Positions 37,601 through 46,494 are shown, counted from the first letter of the stretch. The stretch is 64,000 bases of DNA from Akkermansiaceae bacterium UBA956 (GCA_002293145.1 DBCO01000014.1:1-64000), one strand, 5' to 3'. Program-made: numbers and translations. Notes: generated by a model from the letters alone, not told the origin.

Positions 37601-38409
37601 ACTCCTCACTTTTTCTACTCAGCGCGCTGTTAGGGGTATCGCTATTCTTCACAGCTGCATGGGCATGGTGTGTAAAAATCAGAAATTTTTCTCCCGTCGA
37701 TGCCTTCTGGGCATTCGGAATCGGCTTGACTGCCTCTTTCTTCCTGCTCTCCAGCCACTCCATCGTAGGAAAAAAAATCGCCGCCGCCGCCCTGATTATC
37801 GCATGGTCTTCGCGCCTCGGCTACCACCTAGCGAGACGCATCGCTAATCACCATCCCGAGGAAGACTCACGCTACATCAAACTACGTGAAGTCTGGAAAG
37901 GCCGTGAGAACCTTTCGTTTTTCTGGTTTTTCCAAGCACAGGCACTCTCGGTTTTTATACTAGCACTGCCCTTTTACCTCATCGCCGCCGACCCGAATCC
38001 CTCATTCAATGCGCTCTCGATGATCGGCTTCTTAGTAGGCGTCACTGGACTCATCGGGGAAACCATCGCTGATCGGCAAATGTCCGCTTTCAAAGCCAGC
38101 GACCCCGACCCGAAATCCGTCTGCCAGCGTGGCCTCTGGAAATACTCGCGCCACCCAAATTATTTTTTTGAATCCGTCATCTGGATCGGCATCTTTCTCT
38201 TCGCCACCGCTTCGCCATGGGGGTGGACGACCTTCTATGCCCCCGCCATCATCACCTTTCTCCTACTAAAAGTCACCGGCATCCCCCCGACCGAAGCCTC
38301 TGCCCTCAAAAGCAAAGGCGACGCCTACCGCGAATACCAACGAACCACCTCCCCCTTCATCCCTTTGCCTACAAAACCTTCCCTGCACTCTATTTCCACT
38401 GATCACTGA
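37597..38409 (+). CDS. DUF1295 (steroid-5-alpha-reductase-like) membrane protein
   Basis: 270 residues, about six membrane helices. C-terminal signature CQRGLWKYSRHPNYFFESVIW and GIPPTEASALKSKGDAYREYQ is shared with DUF1295 and NADPH-dependent steroid 5-alpha reductases and lipid methyltransferases. The ATG overlaps the DUF2062 stop. Homologues travel with Cfa and the FAD oxidase. It could reduce or rearrange the modified acyl chain; that is inference. Confidence 0.87.
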   Translation: MNSSLFLLSALLGVSLFFTAAWAWCVKIRNFSPVDAFWAFGIGLTASFFLLSSHSIVGKKIAAAALIIAWSSRLGYHLARRIANHHPEEDSRYIKLREVWKGRENLSFFWFFQAQALSVFILALPFYLIAADPNPSFNALSMIGFLVGVTGLIGETIADRQMSAFKASDPDPKSVCQRGLWKYSRHPNYFFESVIWIGIFLFATASPWGWTTFYAPAIITFLLLKVTGIPPTEASALKSKGDAYREYQRTTSPFIPLPTKPSLHSISTDH

Positions 38410-38465
38410 CTTGTCCCGCCATAGCTCAAGAGAGCCGGCGGATCACTCCACACTCATCACTTAAA

Positions 38466-39506
38466 ATGACCACCAACGACCTCATCGCCTCAGGCAAGCT
38501 CCCCGACTTCGCGATCCGCCACGGCATCCGCCAGCGCCTCGCTGGCACCATAGCCACATTCGAAAAGCTCGACCCCGAAGACCGCCAGGCAAAGCTCATG
38601 GCCCACATCGCAGAGCTGAAAGCCATGCCCATTGCCATCGCCACCGAGGAAGCCAATGAACAGCACTACGAGCTGCCGACGGCTTTTTTCAAACGCTGCC
38701 TCGGTCCACACATGAAATACTCCTCTGGCTACTGGGACCCAGGCGTCACCGACATCGGCGAGTCCGAGGCACGCATGCTCGGCCTCACCTGCCAACGCGC
38801 CGAGTTAAACAATGGTCAAACGATCCTCGAACTCGGCTGCGGCTGGGGTTCTCTGACCCTGTGGATGGCAAAACATTACCCTGACTCGAAAATCACCGCG
38901 GTTTCTAACTCCCGCACCCAGCGCGAATACATCATGGCAGAAGCGGAAAAACGAAGGCTAACAAATGTCACTGTGATCACCGCAAACATGATCACCTTTG
39001 AGGGCGTCGGCACCTCTGTGTTCGACCGCTGTGTCTCCGTCGAAATGTTCGAGCACATGAAAAACTATCAAATTCTGTTAGAACGCATTTCGAGTTGGCT
39101 CAAGCCTGATGGCAAACTCTTTGTCCACATTTTCACCCATCGAGAAAACGCCTACCACTACATCGCTGTGAACGATGACGACTGGATGGCAAAATATTTT
39201 TTTACTGGTGGCCAAATGCCCTCCGACGATCTACTGCTTTACTTCCAAGATCACCTCCGCATCGAACATCACTGGCAAGTCAACGGTCAACACTACCAAA
39301 AAACCTCTGAGGCCTGGCTGCGCAACATGGACGCCCACAAACCTGAACTTTTCCCGCTGATCAGTGAAACATACGGCACGGAACATGCGATGAAATGGTG
39401 GTCGTATTGGCGCGTATTCTATATGGCCTGCGCCGAGCTCTGGGGCTACAACAAAGGCCACGAATGGATCGTCTCTCACTACCTGTTCCGCAACGCAAAA
39501 TCTTGA
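38466..39506 (+). CDS. Second Cfa-like SAM-dependent methyltransferase
   Basis: 346 residues. NEQHYELPTAFFKRCLGPHMKYSSGYW, the SAM motif ILELGCGWGSLTLWMAKHYP, and SVEMFEHMKNYQILLERIS place it in the CFA/coclaurine N-methyltransferase-like branch. That branch lacks the N-terminal lipid-binding domain of full-size Cfa. It ends the operon. Substrate may be a lipid or a small amine; its position with lipid genes favours a lipid. No terminator was recognised before the RHS debris that follows. Confidence 0.88.
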   Translation: MTTNDLIASGKLPDFAIRHGIRQRLAGTIATFEKLDPEDRQAKLMAHIAELKAMPIAIATEEANEQHYELPTAFFKRCLGPHMKYSSGYWDPGVTDIGESEARMLGLTCQRAELNNGQTILELGCGWGSLTLWMAKHYPDSKITAVSNSRTQREYIMAEAEKRRLTNVTVITANMITFEGVGTSVFDRCVSVEMFEHMKNYQILLERISSWLKPDGKLFVHIFTHRENAYHYIAVNDDDWMAKYFFTGGQMPSDDLLLYFQDHLRIEHHWQVNGQHYQKTSEAWLRNMDAHKPELFPLISETYGTEHAMKWWSYWRVFYMACAELWGYNKGHEWIVSHYLFRNAKS

Positions 39507-39539
39507 TTCGCCCATGCGCTACGAAAACTTGAATTGAAT

Positions 39540-40080
39540 AGGGTCAGATCCGGTGATCGAATCAAGCTGTTTTTTCATGCTTGGATTCAACTCGGAAGTG
39601 CAATTGATCGGAAAAGAGTTCTCTGTTAAGAAGTGTGCAACCACACCAGGTGTAGCGCTTAAGGTTGTTGGTGCTAGCGTTTGAGGAGGTCTCGATGATG
39701 CGATCAAGTGCATCGTAACGGTGGCTGGTGCTGACGCTATTGCGGGTGATGCTACGGTGGCGGTTTTGATGATTTTTCCCCAACACGGAAAAATCACCCC
39801 TCTCGGGGCTACACTCCGTGCAGTCTGCCCACCCTACAAGCCTTCGGGCGTGTTCTTTGTCGTAGATCAGGGTCGCGGCCATGCCTTCTACAAAAAGAAA
39901 TCGATTTTTTCTGGTCGCTCGTCTGCGTCCATTACCGTTTAGGTCGTAGGTGGGTGCAGTGCTGCCGATGATGGAGGTGTAGGTGTTCACGCTATTACTG
40001 GAATAGTTGGTTGGGGGTGAGACCTGTGTTAAGCACCGATGTGCGGTTGCCATTGAGATCGTAGTAGTAGGCGTGGGTGG
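39540..40080 (-). pseudogene. Degenerate RHS-repeat fragment, copy 1
   Basis: Read from 40080 down, three frames alternate: YYYDLNGNRTSVLNTG, then a TAA, then NSVNTYTSI and TAPTYDLNGN in another frame, then RYDALDRIIETSS in a third. YD-x-x-G-N-R is the core of RHS/YD repeats. Frameshifts and stops show it is dead. A palindrome-rich block is inserted at about 39770-39850. A parallel copy of the same RHS segment lies at 40573-40734. Confidence 0.7.
39770..39796. repeat. Perfect palindrome (REP-like) inside the RHS pseudogene
   Basis: TGATTTTTCC and GGAAAAATCA form perfect 10-bp arms around CCAACAC. A second small palindrome CCCCTCTCGGGG follows within 12 bases. The block interrupts the RHS-like reading and has no counterpart in copy 2. 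It resembles a palindromic intergenic repeat. Confidence 0.55.
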
Positions 40081-40100
40081 AGCGGTTCGTTGGCTAGAGA

Positions 40101-40125
40101 AAAATACTCATATCCAAGGACCCCA
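40101..40125. repeat. Repeat element AAAATACTCAT-ATCCAAGGAC-CCCCA, copy 1
   Basis: The same element, with a three-base insertion and a single substitution, recurs at 40747-40775, each time beside an RHS fragment. The two copies are about 650 bp apart. Confidence 0.65.
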
Positions 40126-40272
40126 TTTATTTTTGAAGCTTAATACGCTTCCAGTCTACGGGGTGCTAAAGCATCAAAAGCCATTCGATCCAGAATATCT
40201 AAAAAAACATGAAAAAAGCGCTTGATTTCATCACCGCATCTGATCCCCTTTATCAAGATTCAACTAGTGATA

Positions 40273-40572
40273 TCAATGTCGTGACATGATTTCCAACTCT
40301 TTTTTAGCCTTATCGTTACCCTGAGAAATAGCCACTCTAAGCCAATCCTCTCCTGTTCCACGGTCATTATCAAAATATAGGTAATGCCTAGCCAATTTAT
40401 GAGCGGAAATGCCTCCATCACCTTCTTCGGATTTCTTCTTGAGATCTTCGATCTCTTCTTTTTCCAAACGGAGGCTCTCCACTCCAATTATTGACTGATT
40501 CGACTTTTTATCGCACCCATTCATCAAGCTGAGAAGTAATATCAAATTCAAGAAAGTTAGAAAACCTTTCAT
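40273..40572 (-). CDS. Small orphan lipoprotein between RHS fragments (possible immunity protein)
   Basis: 99 residues from an internal Met (MKGFLTFLNLILLLSLMNGC): a signal peptide ending in a lipobox-like LMNGC. The mature part is charged (LEKEEIEDLKKKSEEGDGG) and ends with a short Sel1/TPR-like helical pair (AHKLARHYLYFDNDRGTGEDWLRVAISQG). It lies in the same frame directly downstream of an RHS fragment, the usual place for a toxin tip and its immunity gene. No toxin remains beside it. Immunity function is inference from position only. Confidence 0.55.
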   Translation of the reverse strand: MKGFLTFLNLILLLSLMNGCDKKSNQSIIGVESLRLEKEEIEDLKKKSEEGDGGISAHKLARHYLYFDNDRGTGEDWLRVAISQGNDKAKKELEIMSRH

Positions 40573-40734
40573 CGTGATGGAGGTGATGGAGGTGTAAGCA
40601 TTCACGCTGTTGGCACCGTAGCTTTTCGTTACACCAAGGTCAAGCACCGAAGTGCGGTTACCAACATCATCATATTGGTAATGATGTGTCGGTGATGAGG
40701 TGATTCCAAAATTGTATAAGTAGCCGAATCTCAT
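40573..40734 (-). pseudogene. Degenerate RHS-repeat fragment, copy 2
   Basis: About 50 codons: HHYQYDDVGNRTSVLDLG and YGANSVNAYTSI. It parallels copy 1 (YYYDLNGNRTSVLNTG, NSVNTYTSI), so both derive from one RHS protein region. It is cut off on both sides: repeat element copy 2 upstream, the lipoprotein gene downstream. Confidence 0.7.
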
Positions 40735-40977
40735 CTAACGTATTGTAAAAATACTCATTTCCAAGGACTGACCCCATTTTCGCCTTGCATCTGAATTGGA
40801 TAGGGAAGAAAGTTCATGGAGGCCTTTCTTTTCTGCGTTACTAGGTGCTGAGTGAGCTTGATCTTGGCGTGCTGGATTCTGCAAGAACAACAAAACTGCG
40901 ACTAACAAAACTGCGACTAACATAAGCAACGCGGCGATGCCCAGAATGCGCCAAGAGGATATTGAGGAGAGGTTCAT
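40735..40977 (-). pseudogene. N-terminal stub of a single-TM protein truncated by a repeat element
   Basis: 80 residues: a membrane segment (WRILGIAALLMLVAVLLVAVLLFL) followed by a short hydrophilic region. The last nine codons are the repeat element (QSLEMSIF), so the original C-terminus has been replaced. A 15-bp tandem duplication (40891-40905 and 40906-40920) lengthens the membrane segment by five residues. It may be the start of the RHS-associated gene. Confidence 0.5.
40747..40775. repeat. Repeat element AAAATACTCAT-TTCCAAGGAC-TGACCCCA, copy 2
   Basis: Second copy of the element at 40101-40125, with a TGA insertion. It forms the false 3' end of the truncated single-TM gene. Confidence 0.65.
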
Positions 40978-41446
40978 AAACTATCAGGAGCGGCAACACA
41001 AAAAACCGTTAGGCCAACGCGGGACTAACGGGTAAAGTGTTGAACAGAAAGTGTTGAACGGAAAGTGTTGGCATCGTCAGAGATGACGATGCTGCAGGCA
41101 CGCAGGATGCTAAGTTGGGGAGGATCATGGAGGGGAATGTCACGGTTGACGTCCGGAAACTAACAAATCATTGATACGCGTCAATGAAATCATGTTAATA
41201 TTTTTAGAAATTTCATCACCTACAAAAAAAGCGTTGATCATGAATGAGATTTATACGGGGAAATTTCCTGCAAGCTACCTGCTCTTTCTTAAGAGGAGCT
41301 TATGAAATTGCATATACCCCCTTCAATCGGACATTGAATTGATTGTCATGCTGAGAATATCTTGCTTTTCATTACCATAATACCCCACTTGATTGCCATT
41401 GACCCCGCGCTCAGATTGTGGATGCTGGTCGTCCGCCTCTCGCCTC
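40978..41446. other. 469-bp non-coding stretch with short direct repeats and a palindrome
   Basis: AAAGTGTTG occurs three times (about 41034-41071) with the connecting bases AACAG and AACGG. A palindrome CATCGTCA-GAGA-TGACGATG follows (about 41074-41093). The remainder to 41390 is AT-rich. I see no gene. It separates the RHS debris from the next operon. Confidence 0.5.
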
Positions 41447-41950
41447 ATGGCCTATCCGAAAAAAATTGCATCTCCCGAAAAGGAAATCCGCTTCACTCGA
41501 GCGGCTCAGGGATTGTTGTTTTTGATCGCTGCGGTGATGATGTTTTCCCTCTCGATGGGCCTTTGGACTCTCGCCACTTCGGGCACACAGTTTGAGCGGC
41601 CACGCCTCGAAGGTTACGCTTGGACCGCTCTGTTACCGCTGCCGCTGATGGCCTGGTTTTTCTTGTTAGGCAAACGTTGCGTCCGCCACGCCTACTTAAT
41701 CTTCACGCCTCTTGGCATCGAAATTTTTCCGTTATTTCGCCCCGAAAAGCAGATGACACTGGTCACTTGGCAGGAGATTCAGGATATCGATACCGATCTG
41801 CCCAGCAAGCGACTTTCTCTCCATTACAATGTGGAAAAAACCTCTGGCGTTATCGTTTCTCTCTCCCCTATCCTTCCCGCCCAACGCCAACTCCTTCAGC
41901 ACACCGTAACGGCCATTCGCCAGAAACGACTCGCTAGCACAGCTACCTAA
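41447..41950 (+). CDS. Two-TM protein with a PH-like C-terminal domain
   Basis: About 167 residues from ATG 41447 (MAYPKKIASPEKEIRFT). An upstream in-frame start gives an atypical N-terminus. Two membrane helices (about 22-42 and 62-82) are followed by a soluble domain with YLIFTPLGIEIFPLFRPEKQMTLVTWQEIQDID. Strand pattern and the TWQEIQDI stretch resemble bacterial PH (bPH) domains. Function unknown. The next gene (YbjN-like) starts 27 bp downstream and probably belongs to the same transcript, ending at lysS. Confidence 0.7.
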   Translation: MAYPKKIASPEKEIRFTRAAQGLLFLIAAVMMFSLSMGLWTLATSGTQFERPRLEGYAWTALLPLPLMAWFFLLGKRCVRHAYLIFTPLGIEIFPLFRPEKQMTLVTWQEIQDIDTDLPSKRLSLHYNVEKTSGVIVSLSPILPAQRQLLQHTVTAIRQKRLASTAT

Positions 41951-41977
41951 CCAAAATTTCCCTACATCTCGAAAATC

Positions 41978-42493
41978 ATGCGCGCACCGTCATTACAAAT
42001 TCTTTCCGTCGAAACCACCTTCGGTGCCCATGGCTGGCACTGCGAAATCCTCGAAGGCCGCGATGTGTTGCGCGCGGCATTCAATGCCCATCACACCCGC
42101 ATTCAGCTTCACGCCCAGTCCTACACGCCGATCAATGCGCTCGCCATCGTCGGTGAGTGCCCGATGCAGATTTCCGAGGATCACATCCCTTTCATGCTTG
42201 AACTGCTCTGCCGCGCTAACAAATTTCTCAATCTTGGCGCCTTCGAGTTCGATCTTGAGCGCCACATGCTCGTGTTCCGCATCACCAATATGTTTGAGAA
42301 AGAACGCTACGACTCTGACATCGTCACCTCCATGGTCCACTGCACCATTGCCGAACTCGATCGCATCACCCCCTACGCCGCCATCGTCCAACGCACACCC
42401 GAGGATTTGCTCGATGACCTCGATCTCGAACGCCTGCTCCAGCGCGAGGACCTGATCCCACCCGTTCCCGGCGACGAAGACGACCTCCCTTGA
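41978..42493 (+). CDS. YbjN-domain protein
   Basis: 171 residues with an alpha+beta fold like type III secretion chaperones and YbjN: GWHCEILEGRDVLRAAF, YTPINALAIVGECPMQI, MLELLCRANKFLNLGAFEFDLE, HMLVFRITN, and VTSMVHCTIAELDRI. A Glu/Asp-rich acidic tail ends the protein. YbjN-type proteins are chaperone-like and affect stress and motility in other bacteria; no partner is evident here. It precedes lysS by 91 bp. Confidence 0.75.
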   Translation: MRAPSLQILSVETTFGAHGWHCEILEGRDVLRAAFNAHHTRIQLHAQSYTPINALAIVGECPMQISEDHIPFMLELLCRANKFLNLGAFEFDLERHMLVFRITNMFEKERYDSDIVTSMVHCTIAELDRITPYAAIVQRTPEDLLDDLDLERLLQREDLIPPVPGDEDDLP

Positions 42494-42584
42494 GTTATTT
42501 CGCAAAAAAAAATTCCGATTTTCCTGCAATCCGTGCATTTCCCTGTTTTCAAAACCCATTTCCTGACGTAAGCCATTTCCCGCC

Positions 42585-44054
42585 ATGTCCGAAGACACCA
42601 CACATCACTCCACTGAGGCAGAATTGATCGCCGTTCGCCGCAACAAGCTTGCTAAGCTGCGCGAACTCGGCATCGATCCTTACGGTGCACGGTATGAAAC
42701 TACCACCACTCCCGCTCAACTCCATGACAATTTCAGCGAAGGTCTCAAGGTCAAGGTAGCTGGTCGCATCACCGCCTTGCGCGACATGGGCAAATCCGTT
42801 TTTTGCCAGATCGGCGATATCCACGGCTCGATCCAAGGCTATGTTGGTCTGAAAACACTCACCGAAGAACTGGCCGCCGCATGGCAGTGCCTCGATCGCG
42901 GTGACTGGATCGGCATCGAGGGCGAAACCTTCCTCACCCGCACCGGCGAGCCGACCATCAAGGTCGAAAATTTCACCGTGCTCTCGAAGTCCCTACGTCC
43001 CATGCCCGACAAATGGCACGGCGTGGCTGACCGCGAAATCAAGTACCGCAAGCGCCATCTCGACCTCATGGGCAACCCCGAGTCTGCCGATATTTTCGTC
43101 AAACGCATCCTCATGGTCGCTGAAGTTCGCCGTTTTTTCCAAGATCGTGACTTCCTCGAAGTCGAGACGCCGATGCTCCAAGACGTAGCCGGCGGCGCAG
43201 CTGCTCGCCCGTTTGAGACCTATCACAATGCGCTCGCCATGCCACTCACCCTGCGCATCGCGCCCGAGCTCTTCCTCAAGCGCTTGCTCGTTGGCGGTTT
43301 TACGAAAATTTTCGAACTCAACCGCAACTTCCGCAACGAAGGCATCTCCCGTCGTCACAATCCCGAGTTCACCATGCTCGAAGCCTACTGGGCGTTCTCT
43401 GACTTTGAAGAAATGGCCAACCTCGTCGAGGAACTGACCTGCACTCTCGCCGAAAAGTTCTGCGGCGGCCTGCACATCGACCACAAAGACGAAGAAGGCA
43501 ATGTTCTGCGCACCATCAACCTGACTCGCCCCTGGAAACGCGCGGGCTATCACGATTTGATCAAAGAAGCGGCCGGTGAGGACTTTTTCGACATCACCGC
43601 CGAGCAACGCCGCGAGCGCTGCCACGAAAAAGGTGTGGAAATTTCCGGCAACATGGAAGACTACGAGGTTGTGCAACAGGTTTTCGAAAAACTCGTCGAA
43701 GAGAAAAATTTCGATCCCTGCTTCGTCACCCGCGTCGCCTCCGAGCTCGTGCCGCTCGCCAAAGTCACCCCCGGCGGCAAAACCGTGGAGGTCTATGAGC
43801 TCATCATCAACGGCCAAGAAATTTCCCCAGGCTACAGCGAACTCAATGATCCCGATGTGCAACGCCAACGCCTCGAGCACCAATCCGGCGGCGAAGAGCA
43901 AAAAGTCGACTACGACTTCATCGAAACTCTCGAACACGGCATGCCACCCGCAGGCGGCATCGGCATCGGCATCGACCGCCTGATCATGATGCTCACGGGC
44001 GCCCCCACCATCCGCGACGTAGTCCTCTTCCCGCAGTTGAAGAAGAAAGACTAA
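42585..44054 (+). CDS. lysS: Lysyl-tRNA synthetase, class II
   Basis: Charges tRNA-Lys. 489 residues: N-terminal OB-fold anticodon-binding domain (about 50-160, KVKVAGRITALRDMGKSVFCQIGD), then the class II core with motif 1 (EVETPMLQDVAGGAAARPF), motif 2 (FRNEGISRRHNPEFTMLEAYWAF) and motif 3 (GIGIGIDRLIMMLTG). YKRHLDL-type YRKRHLDLMGN is also present. Length is typical. It ends the gene group starting with the PH-like protein. Confidence 0.97.
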   Translation: MSEDTTHHSTEAELIAVRRNKLAKLRELGIDPYGARYETTTTPAQLHDNFSEGLKVKVAGRITALRDMGKSVFCQIGDIHGSIQGYVGLKTLTEELAAAWQCLDRGDWIGIEGETFLTRTGEPTIKVENFTVLSKSLRPMPDKWHGVADREIKYRKRHLDLMGNPESADIFVKRILMVAEVRRFFQDRDFLEVETPMLQDVAGGAAARPFETYHNALAMPLTLRIAPELFLKRLLVGGFTKIFELNRNFRNEGISRRHNPEFTMLEAYWAFSDFEEMANLVEELTCTLAEKFCGGLHIDHKDEEGNVLRTINLTRPWKRAGYHDLIKEAAGEDFFDITAEQRRERCHEKGVEISGNMEDYEVVQQVFEKLVEEKNFDPCFVTRVASELVPLAKVTPGGKTVEVYELIINGQEISPGYSELNDPDVQRQRLEHQSGGEEQKVDYDFIETLEHGMPPAGGIGIGIDRLIMMLTGAPTIRDVVLFPQLKKKD

Positions 44055-44144
44055 GTCGTGAACCCACGATTTCAATCGTGGGTCGCCATTTCAGATCATC
44101 CATCTTCACGCGATGCCATGATTGAAGCGAAAGGCTTGCCCCCG

Positions 44145-44275
44145 TTACTCCCCCGCCCCTAGGCAATACGGTGGTCGATCGAAGGCATCGTCTAACAAAC
44201 GCGGATCGTTATTGGCCTTGAGCTCGCTCATGAGCTGATCGCGGAGCTTATTCCGCAAAGAGGCGAACGTTTCCC
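44145..44275 (-). pseudogene. C-terminal remnant of a second sulfatase
   Basis: About 41 codons on the minus strand read ETFASLRNKLRDQLMSELKA, DPRLLDDAFDRPPYC and end in TAA at 44145-44147. This matches the closing helix and tail of PVC sulfatases (LRD-x-x-x-x-x-DPR-x-L, then F-D-x-x-P-Y). Upstream the frame stops, and a neighbouring frame continues as ATESLMAQAG, so the rest has been lost. The transglutaminase gene on the opposite strand starts just beyond it. Confidence 0.6.
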
Positions 44276-44313
44276 GCTTGTGCCATCAGGGATTCTGTGG
44301 CAATCTCTTGGTG

Positions 44314-46488
44314 ATGGATTCTGCTTCTACTCAACCCGCTACAACACGCAATTCTGCGGCGTTTCCGCGCATGTTGATGGGAGTGACGTTGATTTTTTGG
44401 GGCTGGATGACCGATCAACCATTGGTCGGTTTGATCTTGGCGTTTTTGATGGAAGGTCCACATTGGATTCCGATTCGCTGGAACTTTGGCGAAAAAGCGT
44501 ATGTGCGCGCTTGGTCGATCTCGGTGGCGATGATGCTGCTGACCGCGATCATTTTGGCATTGGGAAAAATCGAACCCGAAACCGTGCGCATTTTTGTTTC
44601 ATGGATGCCGGTGTTTCTCGCGCCGTTGCAGTTTACCCAAGTCTATGGATTTTCGGATCGCATGCCGCTGTCGACGTTTTCGTATTTTTCACGAAAAAAA
44701 ATGGCGCTCGACCACGCGCTGGGCATGACCGTTCATCAGTTGCTCATTCCCTTTACTCCCGTCTATTTCACACTGACATTACTATTCACCGCAGCAGGGC
44801 GAAATGCCTACCATCCGATGTTTTTTCCGGGCGTATTGGTGTTGATCCTGTGGTGCTTATGGGCGCTGATCGGTAAGGGCGTCAGACGCAAAAGCGCCCT
44901 CGCCTTGAGCATGATCCTGACTGTAACACTCGCGGCAATCGGTCAGTGGGGCTTGATCATGGCTCACGCTTGGCTGAATGGTGGCATCGGCGAGCAATCC
45001 TCTCACTACGGAGGCGACGTCACCCGATGGCATCGCAGTAACACCAACATCGGCCAGGTCGGCAAGATCAAGCAATCGGCGGAAATTTTCTGGAGGATTC
45101 GCACGGAGCAAGCCCCCTCTCCCGCTCTTCTGATGACTGCGGCCTACAACAAGTATGTGCCAAGCGGACAATGGAGCTACGATACTCCCGATCAACTCAC
45201 CCAAGAAGAGGACTTCCTCGGTGTCGCGGCCGTCGGAAAATTGGATCGTGGAAATGCGCAGGCCGAGGACGAAAAACTCTACTACACTCCCGACAAAAAT
45301 GGTATCATTCAGGTGGGCGAAGAAGCTCGCAATGATCTGCCGCGTTTCAGCATCCGAGGAGCAACCGATACCGATGCGCTGCTACCACTACCCGGTTCAC
45401 TTTACACCATGTATGCCAATGTGCAGGACCTAGAGGTCAACAGCGTTGGCTCGATTCGGATCACGCCGCGTCATGCTGTGATCGATACGATCGTTCGCTG
45501 GGATGGCCCCTTTGATCGCGAGCAAGCCCCTTTTCCTCCTCAAACCGACGATGATCACTCGCTTGATGAATTCGTGCCGCCTCAAGAAAGGGCCGTCATC
45601 CGTGAAATTGTCGATTCATTGCAACTGCATCAGATGCCGATCGAACAAAAAATCGAGACGATCCGTAGCTATTTTTCGGAGAATTTCACCTACTCGACCT
45701 ACCTGCGCATCAATACGCAACTCAATCGAAAATGGCGCAAAGAGCAGAAAAATGAACGCTATCGGAGCATGACCGGCCGCGATAGTTTCCTTGCTCAATT
45801 TTTGTTAGAAGAAAAAAGCGGTCACTGCGAGTATTTCGCCACGGCCACGACTTTGCTGCTGCGGCAAGCAGGCGTGCCAGCGCGCTACTGCGTCGGTTTT
45901 TCCATACAAGAAACCGATCCCAAAACGGGCGAACTGGTGCTGCGCGGCACTCACGCCCATGCGTGGTGTCGCGCTTGGGATGAGAAAAACAAGCGCTGGA
46001 TCGATGTCGATACCACACCGCCTAGCTGGATCAATGCCGAGCAATGGAACAACAACTGGCGACAAAAAATCACAGATACCCTCCAACGTTGGCGAGAAGA
46101 TTTCACCGTCTGGCGAACCCAACCCGAGAACCAAGCGATGGCGGCAACGGTGTTTTATAGCATCGGCGGTGCGGTGTTAGCATGGGTCGCTTGGAGGCTC
46201 TGGAAAACCCGCACGCGCATTCGCAAACAATTCTCGCAGAAACGCAGCATCGGCGTTGTTAAAACACCGCTGAGCGAACTCGAAAAGTGGATTGCCAAAA
46301 AAATTGGGCCTCGTCCCTGCGGAATGCCCTTCGGCACCTGGGTCGCACAATTGAAAAACCACGGTGACCCCACGCTCATCGAGGAAGCTGTGCAAATTCA
46401 TCACCAACTGCGCTACGATCCTCAGAGCAGCGGCGGTGATTTGCGCGAGAAGCTGTTAGAGTTGTGTCGGAATTTAAAGAAGACGTAA
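44314..46488 (+). CDS. Transglutaminase-like protease with N-terminal membrane domain
   Basis: About 724 residues from ATG 44314 (MDSASTQPATTRN). About six N-terminal membrane helices (residues 20-200) are followed by an extracytoplasmic part of about 380 residues. The transglutaminase core has Cys in EEKSGHCEYFATATTLLLRQAGVPARYC, His in GTHAHAWCRAWDE and Asp in WIDVDTTPPSW. A last helix (VFYSIGGAVLAWVAWRLW) precedes a cytosolic tail. Proteins of this architecture usually work with MoxR ATPase and DUF58 proteins. A DUF58 gene lies 3 kb away, without a MoxR gene in the window. Confidence 0.88.
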   Translation: MDSASTQPATTRNSAAFPRMLMGVTLIFWGWMTDQPLVGLILAFLMEGPHWIPIRWNFGEKAYVRAWSISVAMMLLTAIILALGKIEPETVRIFVSWMPVFLAPLQFTQVYGFSDRMPLSTFSYFSRKKMALDHALGMTVHQLLIPFTPVYFTLTLLFTAAGRNAYHPMFFPGVLVLILWCLWALIGKGVRRKSALALSMILTVTLAAIGQWGLIMAHAWLNGGIGEQSSHYGGDVTRWHRSNTNIGQVGKIKQSAEIFWRIRTEQAPSPALLMTAAYNKYVPSGQWSYDTPDQLTQEEDFLGVAAVGKLDRGNAQAEDEKLYYTPDKNGIIQVGEEARNDLPRFSIRGATDTDALLPLPGSLYTMYANVQDLEVNSVGSIRITPRHAVIDTIVRWDGPFDREQAPFPPQTDDDHSLDEFVPPQERAVIREIVDSLQLHQMPIEQKIETIRSYFSENFTYSTYLRINTQLNRKWRKEQKNERYRSMTGRDSFLAQFLLEEKSGHCEYFATATTLLLRQAGVPARYCVGFSIQETDPKTGELVLRGTHAHAWCRAWDEKNKRWIDVDTTPPSWINAEQWNNNWRQKITDTLQRWREDFTVWRTQPENQAMAATVFYSIGGAVLAWVAWRLWKTRTRIRKQFSQKRSIGVVKTPLSELEKWIAKKIGPRPCGMPFGTWVAQLKNHGDPTLIEEAVQIHHQLRYDPQSSGGDLREKLLELCRNLKKT

Positions 46489-46494
46489 GACTAC

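Noticed and set aside
41034..41093. CRISPR array
   Set aside because: Only three nine-base AAAGTGTTG units with 5-base connectors, too short and irregular for CRISPR; no cas genes in the window.
41101..41390. Small gene upstream of the PH-like protein
   Set aside because: Short AT-rich frames with no conserved features or start signal.
42993..44075. Long open frame on the minus strand over lysS
   Set aside because: Antisense to a class II lysyl-tRNA synthetase with all motifs; the His/Asp/Phe-rich translation is typical of a mirrored coding frame.
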